DNA of 64,000 nucleotides from Euptelea pleiosperma (Eukaryota > Streptophyta > Magnoliopsida > Ranunculales > Eupteleaceae): positions 32,134,674-32,198,673 of the forward strand of contig CM068546.1 in assembly GCA_035048495.1 (NCBI GenBank), in the 5' to 3' direction. Below the pieces are notes generated by a model. The model worked only from the letters and a program-made list of their open reading frames with translations, searched no databases and was not told where the DNA came from. Positions 35,961 through 46,049 of this stretch are shown here, piece after piece; the stretch's first letter is position 1, and every line of letters starts with the position of its first letter. A program made the position numbers and the translations under genes.

Positions 35961-37008
35961 GGCCACCGTCAACTCAGGTTTCTGTCACAAACATAACAGG
36001 ATCTCAGTATTTTGGTAATATTTCTTCAACGCAAATTCGTTGAAAGCTGACAATAAGCTTGAGTAACCAAGTTGGCGATATAAACGCCATAATTTGTTCT
36101 CTTCATGAATGTAACAACCTTTAAAAGCCAATGTCGATCCCGATATAAGCATGCATCTGCTACCCAGCACATGTTGTGGTACTTTGCTTCCATACAATTT
36201 TCACAATTCTATAGTAGGGATACAGATTCTGGACCAGCAGCCCAAGCTTCGCGTTGAGGACCATTGATGCTCTTGTTTTTTTCCGATAGTCTTCTTGATT
36301 TTGGATATGTGCCATTTCTCTTTTCTTTTTTCTTCTTTATTTTTATTTCTTATGATAGTTATGATCAAGGTTTTAATATGTCTATTATAATGTTATAACG
36401 GAGATATAACATTACAGTTATGTCTATTATAACGGCTGTTAAAATGGACCACATCAATGTCAAAATAAATGTTGTTTTATAATTTTTTATTTTTATTTTC
36501 AAAATAACATTGTAATGGTAAAATTACAGGTCCATTTTTTCGGTTTTGGGCCTGTGTGTGTGTGTGTGTGTGTGCGTGAGTGTTGGGGTGTGAATTCATC
36601 GGATCCGGGTCCATCTCTTTCGGTCTTGGGCTGGGAATTTAGGCATGGCAGAATGGGCTTTGTGTGTGTGTGTGTATTGGGGTGTGAATTCATGAGATCC
36701 AGGTCCATCTCTTTCAGTCTTGGGCCGGGGATTTAGGGATGGCAGAATGGGCTTGGTTTGATTGTTGGGCCTGGTAACTAAAGAGGCAAGACCTTGAGGT
36801 CCCAGGAGATAAGCTATAAATTATAATGACATAATATCCAAAAATGGACAAGATCAGTTGGTGAGAAGACTTGGTCAGAATTTGGGCTTAATCCTGGCCC
36901 AGTTTTAGTTGGTGGACTGGGTTCAAGGATGTGCTGAAGATTGTGAACATAAAAGTTAGCTTGGGTAGAGTTTTTTTAGCCTGTGTGGGGCCTGGGGTAG
37001 GCTTGGAA

Positions 37009-37137
37009 TTTTTTTTTTTTTTTTGATAAGCCTGTTTTTATAAGAGATCAGTAACTCGGTGAAGGCGGGTTTTGAACCCAGGTCTATGATATCATCACCC
37101 ACAAACTTTACCAACTGAGCAAGCTAGCACCTTCTCC
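37009..37137 (-). mobile_element. tRNA-derived SINE
   Basis: On the minus strand the element begins GGAGAAGGTGCTAGC, has an A-box-like TAGCTTGCTCAGTTGG, a B-box-like GGTTCAAAACC about 30 bases later, then a short body and a run of 16 A (T at 37009-37024). This is the layout of a plant tRNA-related SINE with internal pol III promoter. Sequence beyond the B box does not fold as a tRNA acceptor stem, so it is not a tRNA gene. A clear target duplication is not visible. Confidence 0.75.
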
Positions 37138-37177
37138 AAGTACGAATTTGGCCCATTAACACTCTTATTAGGTAGTT

Positions 37178-37564
37178 GAGTAAGACTTCGCGGACGTCAA
37201 TGATCAGCGAAGCCACTGACCACCCACAATATGAGCCACATGGCACACTCTTAGATGATATTCGGACTGTATGGATGTTTGGCCATTCCTAAGTGCTCCT
37301 ACAAACCAAAAATTGGCCTGATTAATTACTGATTTCAAACATTTGGATCTTTGTACCCCAAATAATGGTCAATAATGCTCAAATTCCCACGGCTAAAATC
37401 AACCCATGAAAATGACTCCAATCCAATGCTTAGAAATCATTAATCAGTTTTATTTTTGGTTTTTTAGGTCCACCTAGGGATTGACCAAACATCCATGCGG
37501 TGCGGCTCATGTTGTGGGCGGTTAGCAGATTTGCTGACCATAGAAGGTCAGCGAAATCTTACTC
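37178..37564. mobile_element. G-box-type MITE
   Basis: Ends GAGTAAGACTTCGCGGAC and GTCAGCGAAATCTTACTC are inverted repeats; inside are GATCAGCGAAGCCACTGACC and the palindromic core. The G-box has decayed to GCCACATGGC on the left and is lost on the right. No target duplication is found. Confidence 0.72.
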
Positions 37565-38329
37565 CGAACCGAGCCTCTGAGGAAAATGTTTTCGAATGCA
37601 CGCATAACCATCAAACAACAATTTTTTTTGAAGAGAAAATGTTTTCTGGACCAACAAGACATGCTTTGCTTCTCACTCATAGGATGGTTTTACACGTTGT
37701 GCTACACTCCATTAATCCAGGGTATCCAGATGTTGGGGGGCCTTCAGATTGGCCATGAACTTTAGCGGTTACTGAAGCGGTCTAAGTTATGGATCATGGA
37801 TCTGTTCCAGGTTAACCTAGATGTCAAGTGGTTAGATGGGCTTAGTTTAGTCCATTCCTAGAGTCTATTCTCTCTTCTCTTTCAATCTCAATAGCTAGGA
37901 CACTAATTCCTATAGAGAAAAGGCAGAGTCTTTTCCAACCAACATTCAGGCTGGCCACTGGCGGCTACCCGCCAATTGGTGGCCAAGTACAGTTCGGTCC
38001 AATATCCAATGCACTTACCGAGACATTCCTCCAAAACGAGATTTTAAATCATGGGTGGGACAACTTACCCCATTTAAGTACATGATAGAACTAAAGTTTC
38101 ATGTGGGCCATGAGACCATGTGATTATCCTTAGATAATCTAACGGACAGTAATAACTCATTTCACAAAAGATTACTTTCACAAGTATAGCGTCATGTTTT
38201 GTTGGTGAACTAACCACAAATCACCCACTTACCATTGTTGATGGAAATGCAGAAACGTGAGATCATGTCTTGGATGCCAACTGCTCACTTACTTTTCAAA
38301 AATGTAGGTGGCAACGGGTTGGGTTAGGC

Positions 38330-38700
38330 CCGGGTTGTAATCAACCCAACCAAACCTTATACCAAATTGGTTCCGTTATAACGGGTTACCGTTTTTTTTT
38401 TCCATTATAACAAGTTGTAACACTCAGGGACAAAAATGGAAAATAATGTAAGAATGAAAATATTGAATTTCAAATATTCAAAAATGAAAAAATAAAACCT
38501 GAAAAACTAACAGAAAAATAACGGCAATTTTTTTTCACAAACTTTTCCAAAAACTAACAATTGCTATTTTCATTATAACGGAAAAATAACGGCCATTATT
38601 TTTTGAGCATTTTAACGGTACATAACATAACGGGGGAGGTCCGAATCTGTGACAATGCCGTTATTTTCTTTATAACGGCCATTTTTCAAACCACGGTTAG
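38330..38700. mobile_element. Degenerate MITE of the ATAACGG type
   Basis: Repeated TTATAACGG and ATAACGGCCATTATTT blocks face each other across an A-rich middle, ending TTTTTCAAACCACGG. It resembles 11186-11497. The boundaries are approximate. Confidence 0.45.
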
Positions 38701-38971
38701 TGCATTTGCGAATTATTCCAAGAATAATTCACGAACCACACAATTTATTAAAAAAAAAATAACCGAACAAAATCATATTTCAAATGTTTGAAAAAAAAAT
38801 CACGAATTTTTTTAACATATATTTCGAATTATTCCCAAATTCTTCAGTTTTGAACATGAAAATTTATTTTATAAGACAAAAAATGTCAATATTTATTTTT
38901 TTTTATTCATTTTATTTATTAAAATATTTTGACCAAATTTCTGAACACAATCCAAATTGTAACACATTTTC

Positions 38972-39330
38972 GAGTAAAACTTCTGTCACAGCGTCTGTCT
39001 CAATACAAGCCACGTGGCACACTCTTAATGGACGCAAACCATATGGATGTTTGGCCAGTCCCTCGGTGGACCTACAAACCAAAAATCAGCCTGATTAGTG
39101 ATTTAAACCTTTGGATCTTTGCACCCAAATAATGCTCAATAATGCTCAAATTCGTACCCCTCGACCCATGGAAAGAACTTCAATTGAATCACTTAGAAAT
39201 CACCAATCAGGCTGATTTTTTGTTTACAGGTCCACTGAGGGACTGGACAAACATCCATACGGTAATCATCCACTAAGAGTGTGCCACGTGGTTCGTATTG
39301 TGCGTTGTGACGCTGTGACAAGCTTTATAC
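38972..39330. mobile_element. G-box MITE, GAGTAAAACTTCTGTCACAG end
   Basis: The left end matches the 548-726 subfamily, whereas the core is the long G-box palindrome (GCCACGTGGC at 39010; GCCACGTGGT near 39284). The right end CGCTGTGACAAGCTTTATAC has diverged. It therefore combines the end of one subfamily with the core of another. Confidence 0.68.
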
Positions 39331-40082
39331 AGCACTCCCAATTGCCAACTATGCTCAAACCGATAAAAACCGGTTTGGGTCTATAATTGGTTTGACCTAA
39401 CCATTGCTACCCCTATACAAGGACATCACGTCCATTTGTAGGGACAGTTTAGACAATTAAGGTAAAACCGGAGGGGGGTTTCGTAAACCTCTTTGAATAT
39501 TTTGATCGGTTGAGTACTCTATTCTTTGCCGTGCTTTTCCTTCTGTACTCCCAACTTACGTTTCTTATCAGAGAAAAGGGTATTTTAGTAACACCCCCCT
39601 GAAATTTGAAAGTAATTCTTAATAACCCCTTATATTTTCAAACATTAGGATTACCCCCCTTGACCTAATTTAACAGTAGTTGGCTTGAGTTAAAATGACG
39701 AGTTGAATCGCAATATTATGGTCATTTCATAGGTGCAGTAACAGATGCATGATGCATGTCACATTTTAATGTTAGTCATATGATGGTTAAACCAGGTCAA
39801 AGGGGGTAATCCTAAAGTTTGAAAATATAAAGATGTATTAAGAATTACTTCCAAATATCAGGGAGGTATTACTAAAATACCCAAAAAAAAAAAGAAGGAA
39901 AATCAAGCAAAAAGTCTGACTTATGTTTGTTGTAGGCGAGTCTTCTAGTTGATGCACCACTCTAACAAGAAAATAAATTGATTATTGATTATTTATTTAA
40001 AAGGACCAAAATGCCCTTACCTACTTATTAATATTTTCTATTTTTATTTTGAACTCCTAAAAGAAAAGGTCTAAAAGAGTAA

Positions 40083-41060
40083 GGGTCTGTTTGGTACGCA
40101 TGCAAACCATTACGCGTGCAATGGTTTGCGCGTGTAATAGTTTGTGCATGCAATGGTTTGCGCACCCATACTATTTTCTTACGTTTGGTTTGCACTAACT
40201 TTACATATACAAATTTTAAAATTTACCCACTGTTTGTATTTACTACCATTTGGTTCGCATGCATGCTCATTTAGGAAAGCACAAAATATGTAAGCTCCAC
40301 ATACTATGTACGAAAAAAAAAAAAAGAATTTTTCATAGTTAATACGTGGGCCCCACATATTTAAACATAAATTTTAAATTTTCAAAAATGAAAAAAATAG
40401 AAAAAAAAGAAGAATAAAAATAATGGGCTATAACAGAAATAACGAACGTTATTTTTTCACAAATTTTTTTAGAAAATAATGGTCGTTATTTTTCGGTATA
40501 TTTTTTAAGCGCTTTAACGGTATATAACTTAACGAGGGAGGTCCGAATCCGTTATGGTAAAAATAACGGCCGTTGTAACGGATTTGGACCTCCCCCATTA
40601 CGTTGTACCGTCAAAATGGTCAAAAAATGACGATCGTTATTTTCGATTGTAGCGAAAATGACGATCGTTATTTTCAGTTGTAGCGAAAATAACGACCATT
40701 GTTTTTAAAAAAAATTGTGAAGTAAGGGCCATTATTTTTTTTCTATTTTTCTCGTGTTTTAAAATTTCAAAGCCATTTTTTTCATAATTTCTGTTTTTTA
40801 TTTTTTTTTTAAAGATAGGACTTAATTTGAGAAAATATTGAATTTTAATTTGTACCTTATGCAAATCGTTTGCACAAAGAGGTTGTGTAAACGATTGCTT
40901 AGGGGGTGAAATGGGTTTTTAATTGTTAAAGAGGACGAGCATTCATTTGCTCGTGTGCATGTGCAAATCGCCGAATGCACACGTACCAAACATGTGTGGG
41001 AAACGATTGCACGCGTAAACTTATTTGCACACCCAATTTACACGCGTATCAAACGCACCC
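40083..41060. mobile_element. PIF/Harbinger (Tourist-like) element, TAA duplication
   Basis: Ends GGGTCTGTTTGGTACGC and GCGTATCAAACGCACCC are inverted repeats flanked by TAA (40080-40082, 41061-41063). Sub-terminal arms repeat TGCAAACCATTACGCGTG-like words. The centre (40430-40740) has several ATAACGGCCGTTAT palindromes and a 37-bp direct duplication (CGAAAATGACGATCGTTATTTT). There is no transposase frame, so it is a 978-bp non-autonomous copy. Confidence 0.8.
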
Positions 41061-41099
41061 TAATATAGTTATTTGAGTGCACAGGAAGTCATACAAAGT

Positions 41100-41800
41100 T
41101 TTATGGAACTCCTCCCAAAATGCCATTTTGCCTACTCTTTCAACTCCACTCACCCATGAATGTTGCTTATCCCCCGTGGACCTACACACTAAATATCAGC
41201 CTGATTTATGATTTTCTAACCATTGGATTTGACCTTTTATTTGTTAGGGACTCGTAAACAGACCTATGGCTATGGATGAATTCCAAACCCATGAAGAAAC
41301 AAAGCTGATTTTTGGTGTGTGGGTCCACCAAGGAGTCGGCCAAACATCCATGGTGTTAGTGGCTTAAAAGAAGGAAAAAGATGTAACAAGGTATGCCTGA
41401 AACTGTTTCATTTGCGGAAACAGCTTTTTTGTAGTCACCGCTGCCATATGGGCCCACTGACGGCATGGATGTTTTTCCCAACCCTTGGTGGATATACAGA
41501 CCAAAAATCACCTTGATTGATAATCTATAACCATTAGATTTTAACACTTTTTAGCACTTTTTAAGGTGTTCTTATAGCCGTTGAATGCAACCATTTTTTG
41601 AGTACTGAAACCAACGGCTAAAAATCATTAAACAAGCTGATTTTTTGTATGAATGTCTATTAAGAGCTGAGCTAAACATCCATGCGGTCAGTGGGCCCAG
41701 ATGGCAGTGGTGACTACCAAAAATGCCGCTTCTGCAAATGAAAAGATCTTAGGTATACCTTGTTACGTCACGACCCTAAAAGAATGTGCCACGTGGCATT
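41100..41800. mobile_element. Old G-box-type MITE hosting an inner MITE
   Basis: The left part starts CTCCCAAAATGCCATTTTG and reaches CCAAACATCCATGGTGTTAGTGG; the right part resumes at about 41767 with CCCTAAAAGAATGTGCCACGTGGCAT. The element at 41383-41766 separates the last arm from the rest. Confidence 0.5.
41383..41766. mobile_element. Fold-back MITE with GTAACAAGGTAT ends
   Basis: GTAACAAGGTATGCCTGA on the left is mirrored by TTAGGTATACCTTGTTAC on the right. Next in from the ends, TGTAGTCACCGCTGCCATATGGGCCC-type text is mirrored at 41690-41720. The core (GGCATGGATGTTT...CATCCATGCGGTCA) is related to the G-box family but has no CACGTG. No target duplication is clear. Confidence 0.65.
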
Positions 41801-42787
41801 TTTATTTTATTTTTCTTTTGCGAAAGGTCTCATCAAGCCGATCCTAGATAAGTTAGCCGAGGAGGTGGAGATATTGGGAAAGCTTAGAAAAAAAAAGTGT
41901 TGCGTTTGTACACTTGGAGGAAAAACACTTCCATGCGCCTCTTCACTTAAAGAGTCCACCTTTGCTCAATGATGTGTTGCTCAACGACGTCTCTGGACGT
42001 CAGATACACTTGGAAAATTGCATTGTTTAATTTTTTACATTCTAAATTTTTTAAAAACAGGTTTTCAAGCGTATCTGACGGTTTAGAGACGTTTTTGAGC
42101 ATGTTCAACACAACATTGAACAAAGGCGGGCTCCTCCAATTGACAAACACCCATATTTTCAATTTTTTTTCTATTTTTTGTTTTTGAAAATTTAAAATTT
42201 GAATTTCAGCCCCATTTGTCCCGTTATTTTCCCATTTTTGCCCGTCTGTTACAATTCGTTTTAACAGCGATTATAACGGCAAAATCAGGAACGTCATGTT
42301 TTAATTATTAGTGTGGTTTTCGAGGCAGGTTTCCTGTGTGCATCCATTTCTAAAGCAATCTGATGTATACCTTTAAAAAAAAAATCCAAAGTATATTTTT
42401 TTTGTATCAGGGTCAACAGACACATACTTTCACACAATTTCACAAAAAAAGAAAAAGGTCAAGGCCAATACATAAATTAAAAGTTTTGGAATGGGATGAA
42501 TTTTGGTGAAACTAGGAGATCATCCTCACAAAAATTCATTCCGAATATTTCGTAGCATGGTTTACAAGTTGAAGAATTATGTACTGTCTATTTATTTTAC
42601 TGTTAACTTGAAACCCACATTTGATGGTGTTAGAAATTTAAGAATGGGTTGATTTTTTTGTACGGGTGATCTATATGATGAGGAGATTGTTCTCACCAAA
42701 AACCAACCATTGATTTATCTTCCATGTGGGTACACCAAAATTGTGTGTGAAAATATGTGTCCGCTGAGCTTGATCCTATTTTTTTAA

Positions 42788-43143
42788 GGGTCGGACTCGG
42801 GGGACCCCCATTTTGGTGTACACACATAGAAGATGAATCAATGGCTGATTTTTGATGGGGATGATCTCTATGTTGAGGAGATCACTCACAAACATTCAAA
42901 ATCATTCTGATATTCATACACTGGTTTAGAAGCTGAAGAATTATGGACAGTCTATTTTTATTTTTACCATAATACTTGAAAACCATATTTGATGGGGTTA
43001 GAAATTTCGGAATGGGCTGATTTTTTGTTGGGGTGATCTATATGGTGAGGAGATCATCCCCACCAAAAACCAGCCATTGATTAATCTTCAATGTGGCTAC
43101 GCAAAAATAGGTGTTAAAAATGGGGGTCCCCTGAGCCCGACCC
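42788..43143. mobile_element. GGGTCGG-type MULE MITE
   Basis: Ends GGGTCGGACTCGGGGGACCC and GGGTCCCCTGAGCCCGACCC. Flanks are A-T7-AA on the left and A-T6-AA on the right, a 9-10 bp duplication differing by one T. The interior repeats ATCTCTATGTTGAGGAGATC / TCTATATGGTGAGGAGATC. A related, unpaired arm lies just upstream (42480-42770). Confidence 0.75.
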
Positions 43144-43280
43144 ATTTTTTAATGGAACCTAGGGACCATTTATTATCTTCTTTTTTTAGAAAAAGGAACA
43201 ATATTCTGAACCCACCATTAAAATGATACCAACCTGGCTTATCAAAAAGGAAAAAAAAACGATAGTTACGTAAAGCTAGA

Positions 43281-43623
43281 GGTGTCAACGGTTCGGTTCT
43301 TAAGGTGCACAAAACCATGACAAATATTGTTGGTTCTTATTAGTTTCGGTTCCGATTCTCAAAATGATGGATCTAGAACCGAAGCTGATTGTTTGCTTTC
43401 AGTCAATTTTGATTCCAGTTTTTCGTACATCGATTTTAATCATGATAATATGACAAAAATTTAACATTATATTTATAATTCGGTTTCAAATCAAGGTATT
43501 ACTATCAGTTCAGTTCTAGTTCTGGTTCTTATTTGGTCAGTTCCTAAAAATGTGAAATTGGAACTAAGGTTTTTGGTTCCGGTTTTGATTGGTTACAGTT
43601 AAACGGGCACAAATTGACACCCT
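43281..43623. mobile_element. Possible hAT-type MITE (AGGTGTCAA ends)
   Basis: AGGTGTCAACGGTTCGG near the left is mirrored by CAAATTGACACCCTTG on the right, and CGGTTC words recur. GGGTGTCAA ends are typical of plant hAT MITEs, but I do not find an 8-bp duplication. Confidence 0.5.
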
Positions 43624-43776
43624 TGCCTAAAACATAAACAATCCATTTTGATCATCGATCACATGGTTTAAATGGTCAATAACTTTTATTGAATTGAATC
43701 TAAAACGTTGAAAATATGATCATAGTTGATCCAAAATTCCAAGTTCCAACAAACAATGAAGCGAATGGAGGAGCAC

Positions 43777-44133
43777 GAGGTCAAACTTTGATGACAGCAC
43801 GGCGCCCAATATGAGCCACGTAGCCCACTCTTAGAGGATTCTGACCGTATGGATGTTTGGCCAATCCCTAGGAGAACCTAAGAACCAAAAATCAGCTTGA
43901 TTAGTGATTTCAAACCTTTGGGATCTTTGTGTCTCAAATAATGATCAAATTCCCACGGTTAAAATCAACCCATGAAAATAATTCCAATCCAACGCCTAGA
44001 AATCGTTAATCAAGCTGGTTTTTTGGTTTGTAGGTCCACCTAGGATGACCAAACATCCATACGGTCAGAGTTCTTTGATCGTGTGCCACGTCATCGGCCT
44101 CGATGAATGAACGGTGTAATAAAAGTTTTACTC
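43777..44133. mobile_element. G-box-type MITE
   Basis: Ends GAGGTCAAACTTTGATGACAG and AAAAGTTTTACTC. The core palindrome is complete (GCCACGTAGCCCACTCTTAGAGG on the left, GTGTGCCACGTCATCGG on the right). Flanks do not give a 9-bp repeat. Confidence 0.68.
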
Positions 44134-44407
44134 GCACAACTTCAACACGTGAAGTATATAATAAGGGTCATATCATTTGAGCATCACCTACATCCCACGT
44201 GGTCGCATAGGAGCTGATTCACCCTCTCTTCTGTGTCGGCACGCAACGCACGTCGAAGTTTCCAAGCAAGGTCATCATAAAATTTCAAATTTCAATAGCA
44301 AATCCCGGCTCCTCGTACTCTCTGCACAGTCTAACGACTCTAACCTACACCCAGCTCCTCGTTCTCTAACCTGTACATAGGGACCTAGGGTGCACTTATT
44401 TACTTTC

Positions 44408-44771
44408 GAGTAAACCTTCGCTGACCGCCCATGATGACCGCTCATAATATGAGTCAAGTGGTACATTTGTAGACGACGCTGACTGTATGGATGTTTGGTG
44501 GCCCTTAGATGGGTTTACAAACCAAAAATCAACCTGATTATTGATTTCTAAGCCTTAGATTGGAGTCTTTTCATGGGTTGATTTTAACGATGGGAATTTG
44601 AGCAATATTGACCATTATTTGGGTACAAGGATCGAAGGGTTTGCAATCACTAATCAGGTTTATTTTTAGTTGTGGGCCCATTTAGGGATTGACCAAACAT
44701 TCATACGGTCGGCATCCTTGTAAAAGTATACAGCATGGCTCATATTGTGGGCGGTCAGCGAAGATTTTACT
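44408..44771. mobile_element. G-box-type MITE
   Basis: Ends GAGTAAACCTTCGCTGACCGC and GCGGTCAGCGAAGATTTTACT. The core is intact but the G-boxes are mutated (GTCAAGTGG, GCATGGC). No target duplication is found. Confidence 0.7.
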
Positions 44772-44789
44772 AGGCGTCCGGTCTACACT

Positions 44790-45476
44790 TAAAAACGCCA
44801 TGTAGCACACTCTTAGATACCAATGACCGTATAGATGTTTGGATGTTTGGATCATCCCTAAGTGGACCTACCTACCAAAAATCAATCTGATTCGTGGTTT
44901 ATAACCATTTGATTTTTGTCTTTTCCATGGGTTGATTTTCAATCTTCGATTAGAGCATTATTTTAGGGTACTCAGGTCCAACGTTTAGAAATCACCAATC
45001 AAGCAGATTTTTGGTGTATAGGTCCACCTAGGGATGGATCAAACATCCATAAGGTCGTTGGTCTATAAGAGTGTCGAAAAAATGCCAGGAGCAAAAATTT
45101 ATCCTAGGAGAGCAGCATTACAATTATTTCAAAATTTTTCATCAAATGATTGGGTCCATCTCCTTAGGCCAGTGGGCGGAGATGGCGAGGACCCTGCCTT
45201 AGTAAGAAGGAGCTCCTGAGTTCGAATCTCCTTAGAAGAAGCTGACCACAGTGATTTCAAACCTTTGGCTCCTTGTACCCCAAATAATGGTGAATAATGA
45301 TCAAATTCCACTGAAAGGACTCCAAACCAACTCTTAGAAATCTCTAATCAAGCTAATTTTTGGTATGTATATCTATATAGGGCTGGGCCAAACATCCAGA
45401 AGGTCAGAAATCTCTAAGAATAAGCCACGTGGCTCATAAGTAATGTTGCTGACCGTCGGTGATCAGCGAAGTTCTA
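44790..45476. mobile_element. Two broken G-box MITE cores with a SINE-like insert
   Basis: A first core spans 44795-45080. A second, lacking its left part, spans 45240-45476 and ends GATCAGCGAAGTTCTACTC. Between them, 45160-45235 carries a B-box-like GAGTTCGAATCTCC, perhaps a short tRNA-derived fragment. GCCACGTGGC is present at 45424. Confidence 0.45.
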
Positions 45477-46049
45477 CTCGTATGCGTAATCAACCCCAAC
45501 ACGAGTCCCCATTTAGTGCGCGATTTCAAATCTCGATCACCTCGTTAGCGTATTAGTCTTGACCAGTACACACGATCTCTACACGCGCTCTACAATCTAG
45601 GTCTGTATCTAATCTCCTCTCTCACAATTGTAAATAGGAATTACTCCCTACAACGCATAGTAAATAATTAATCTATATAATCTCTGTATCTATCCCGTTT
45701 AGAGGTATTCCCATTTCCTGTTTTTTTTCATTTTTTTTGAAGCGAAAATTTATTTTTTACTTGCAGCACAAACAACAGGCGGAGTCTTAAGAGGGGGACT
45801 CTCTCTCTCTTCTCTTTTCTCTGTTCTCTCTTCTTTGAAGTCAAACCCAAGAAACTGGAGCAACATCAACAAGAAATTCGTCCTGGTTTCTCGTGTGTGT
45901 CAGATTCAGATCGGAATATCGGATGGTCTTTCCGATCATAGGTGGTCGGAGATGGTTGGTGGCGGTGGAGGCGGTGGGAGGTGGTGGTGGTGGAGTTGGT
46001 GAGTTGTGGTGGTGGGGTGGAGCCGAGGTTGTACAGATTTGGGAGGAGG
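45477..46049 (+). promoter_or_regulatory. Promoter and 5' leader of the ATG18-type gene
   Basis: A CT-rich tract (45798-45836) followed by a GGTGGTGG-rich stretch leads into the ATG at 46050. The reading frame stays open upstream of that ATG but has no methionine and encodes low-complexity sequence, so it is taken as leader. No unique TATA box is assigned. Confidence 0.5.

Noticed and set aside
36515..36736. Open frames in 36499-36736 on both strands
   Set aside because: They are created by GT/CA runs and give low-complexity peptides.
37009..37137. Possible tRNA gene
   Set aside because: A and B boxes are there but no acceptor stem or anticodon loop can be formed, and a poly(A) tail follows; SINE is the better reading.
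45942..46049. N-terminal extension of the ATG18-type protein from a GTG codon
   Set aside because: The extension has no ATG in frame, is low-complexity (W/R/V/G-rich) and lies in the leader; family similarity starts at the ATG at 46050.
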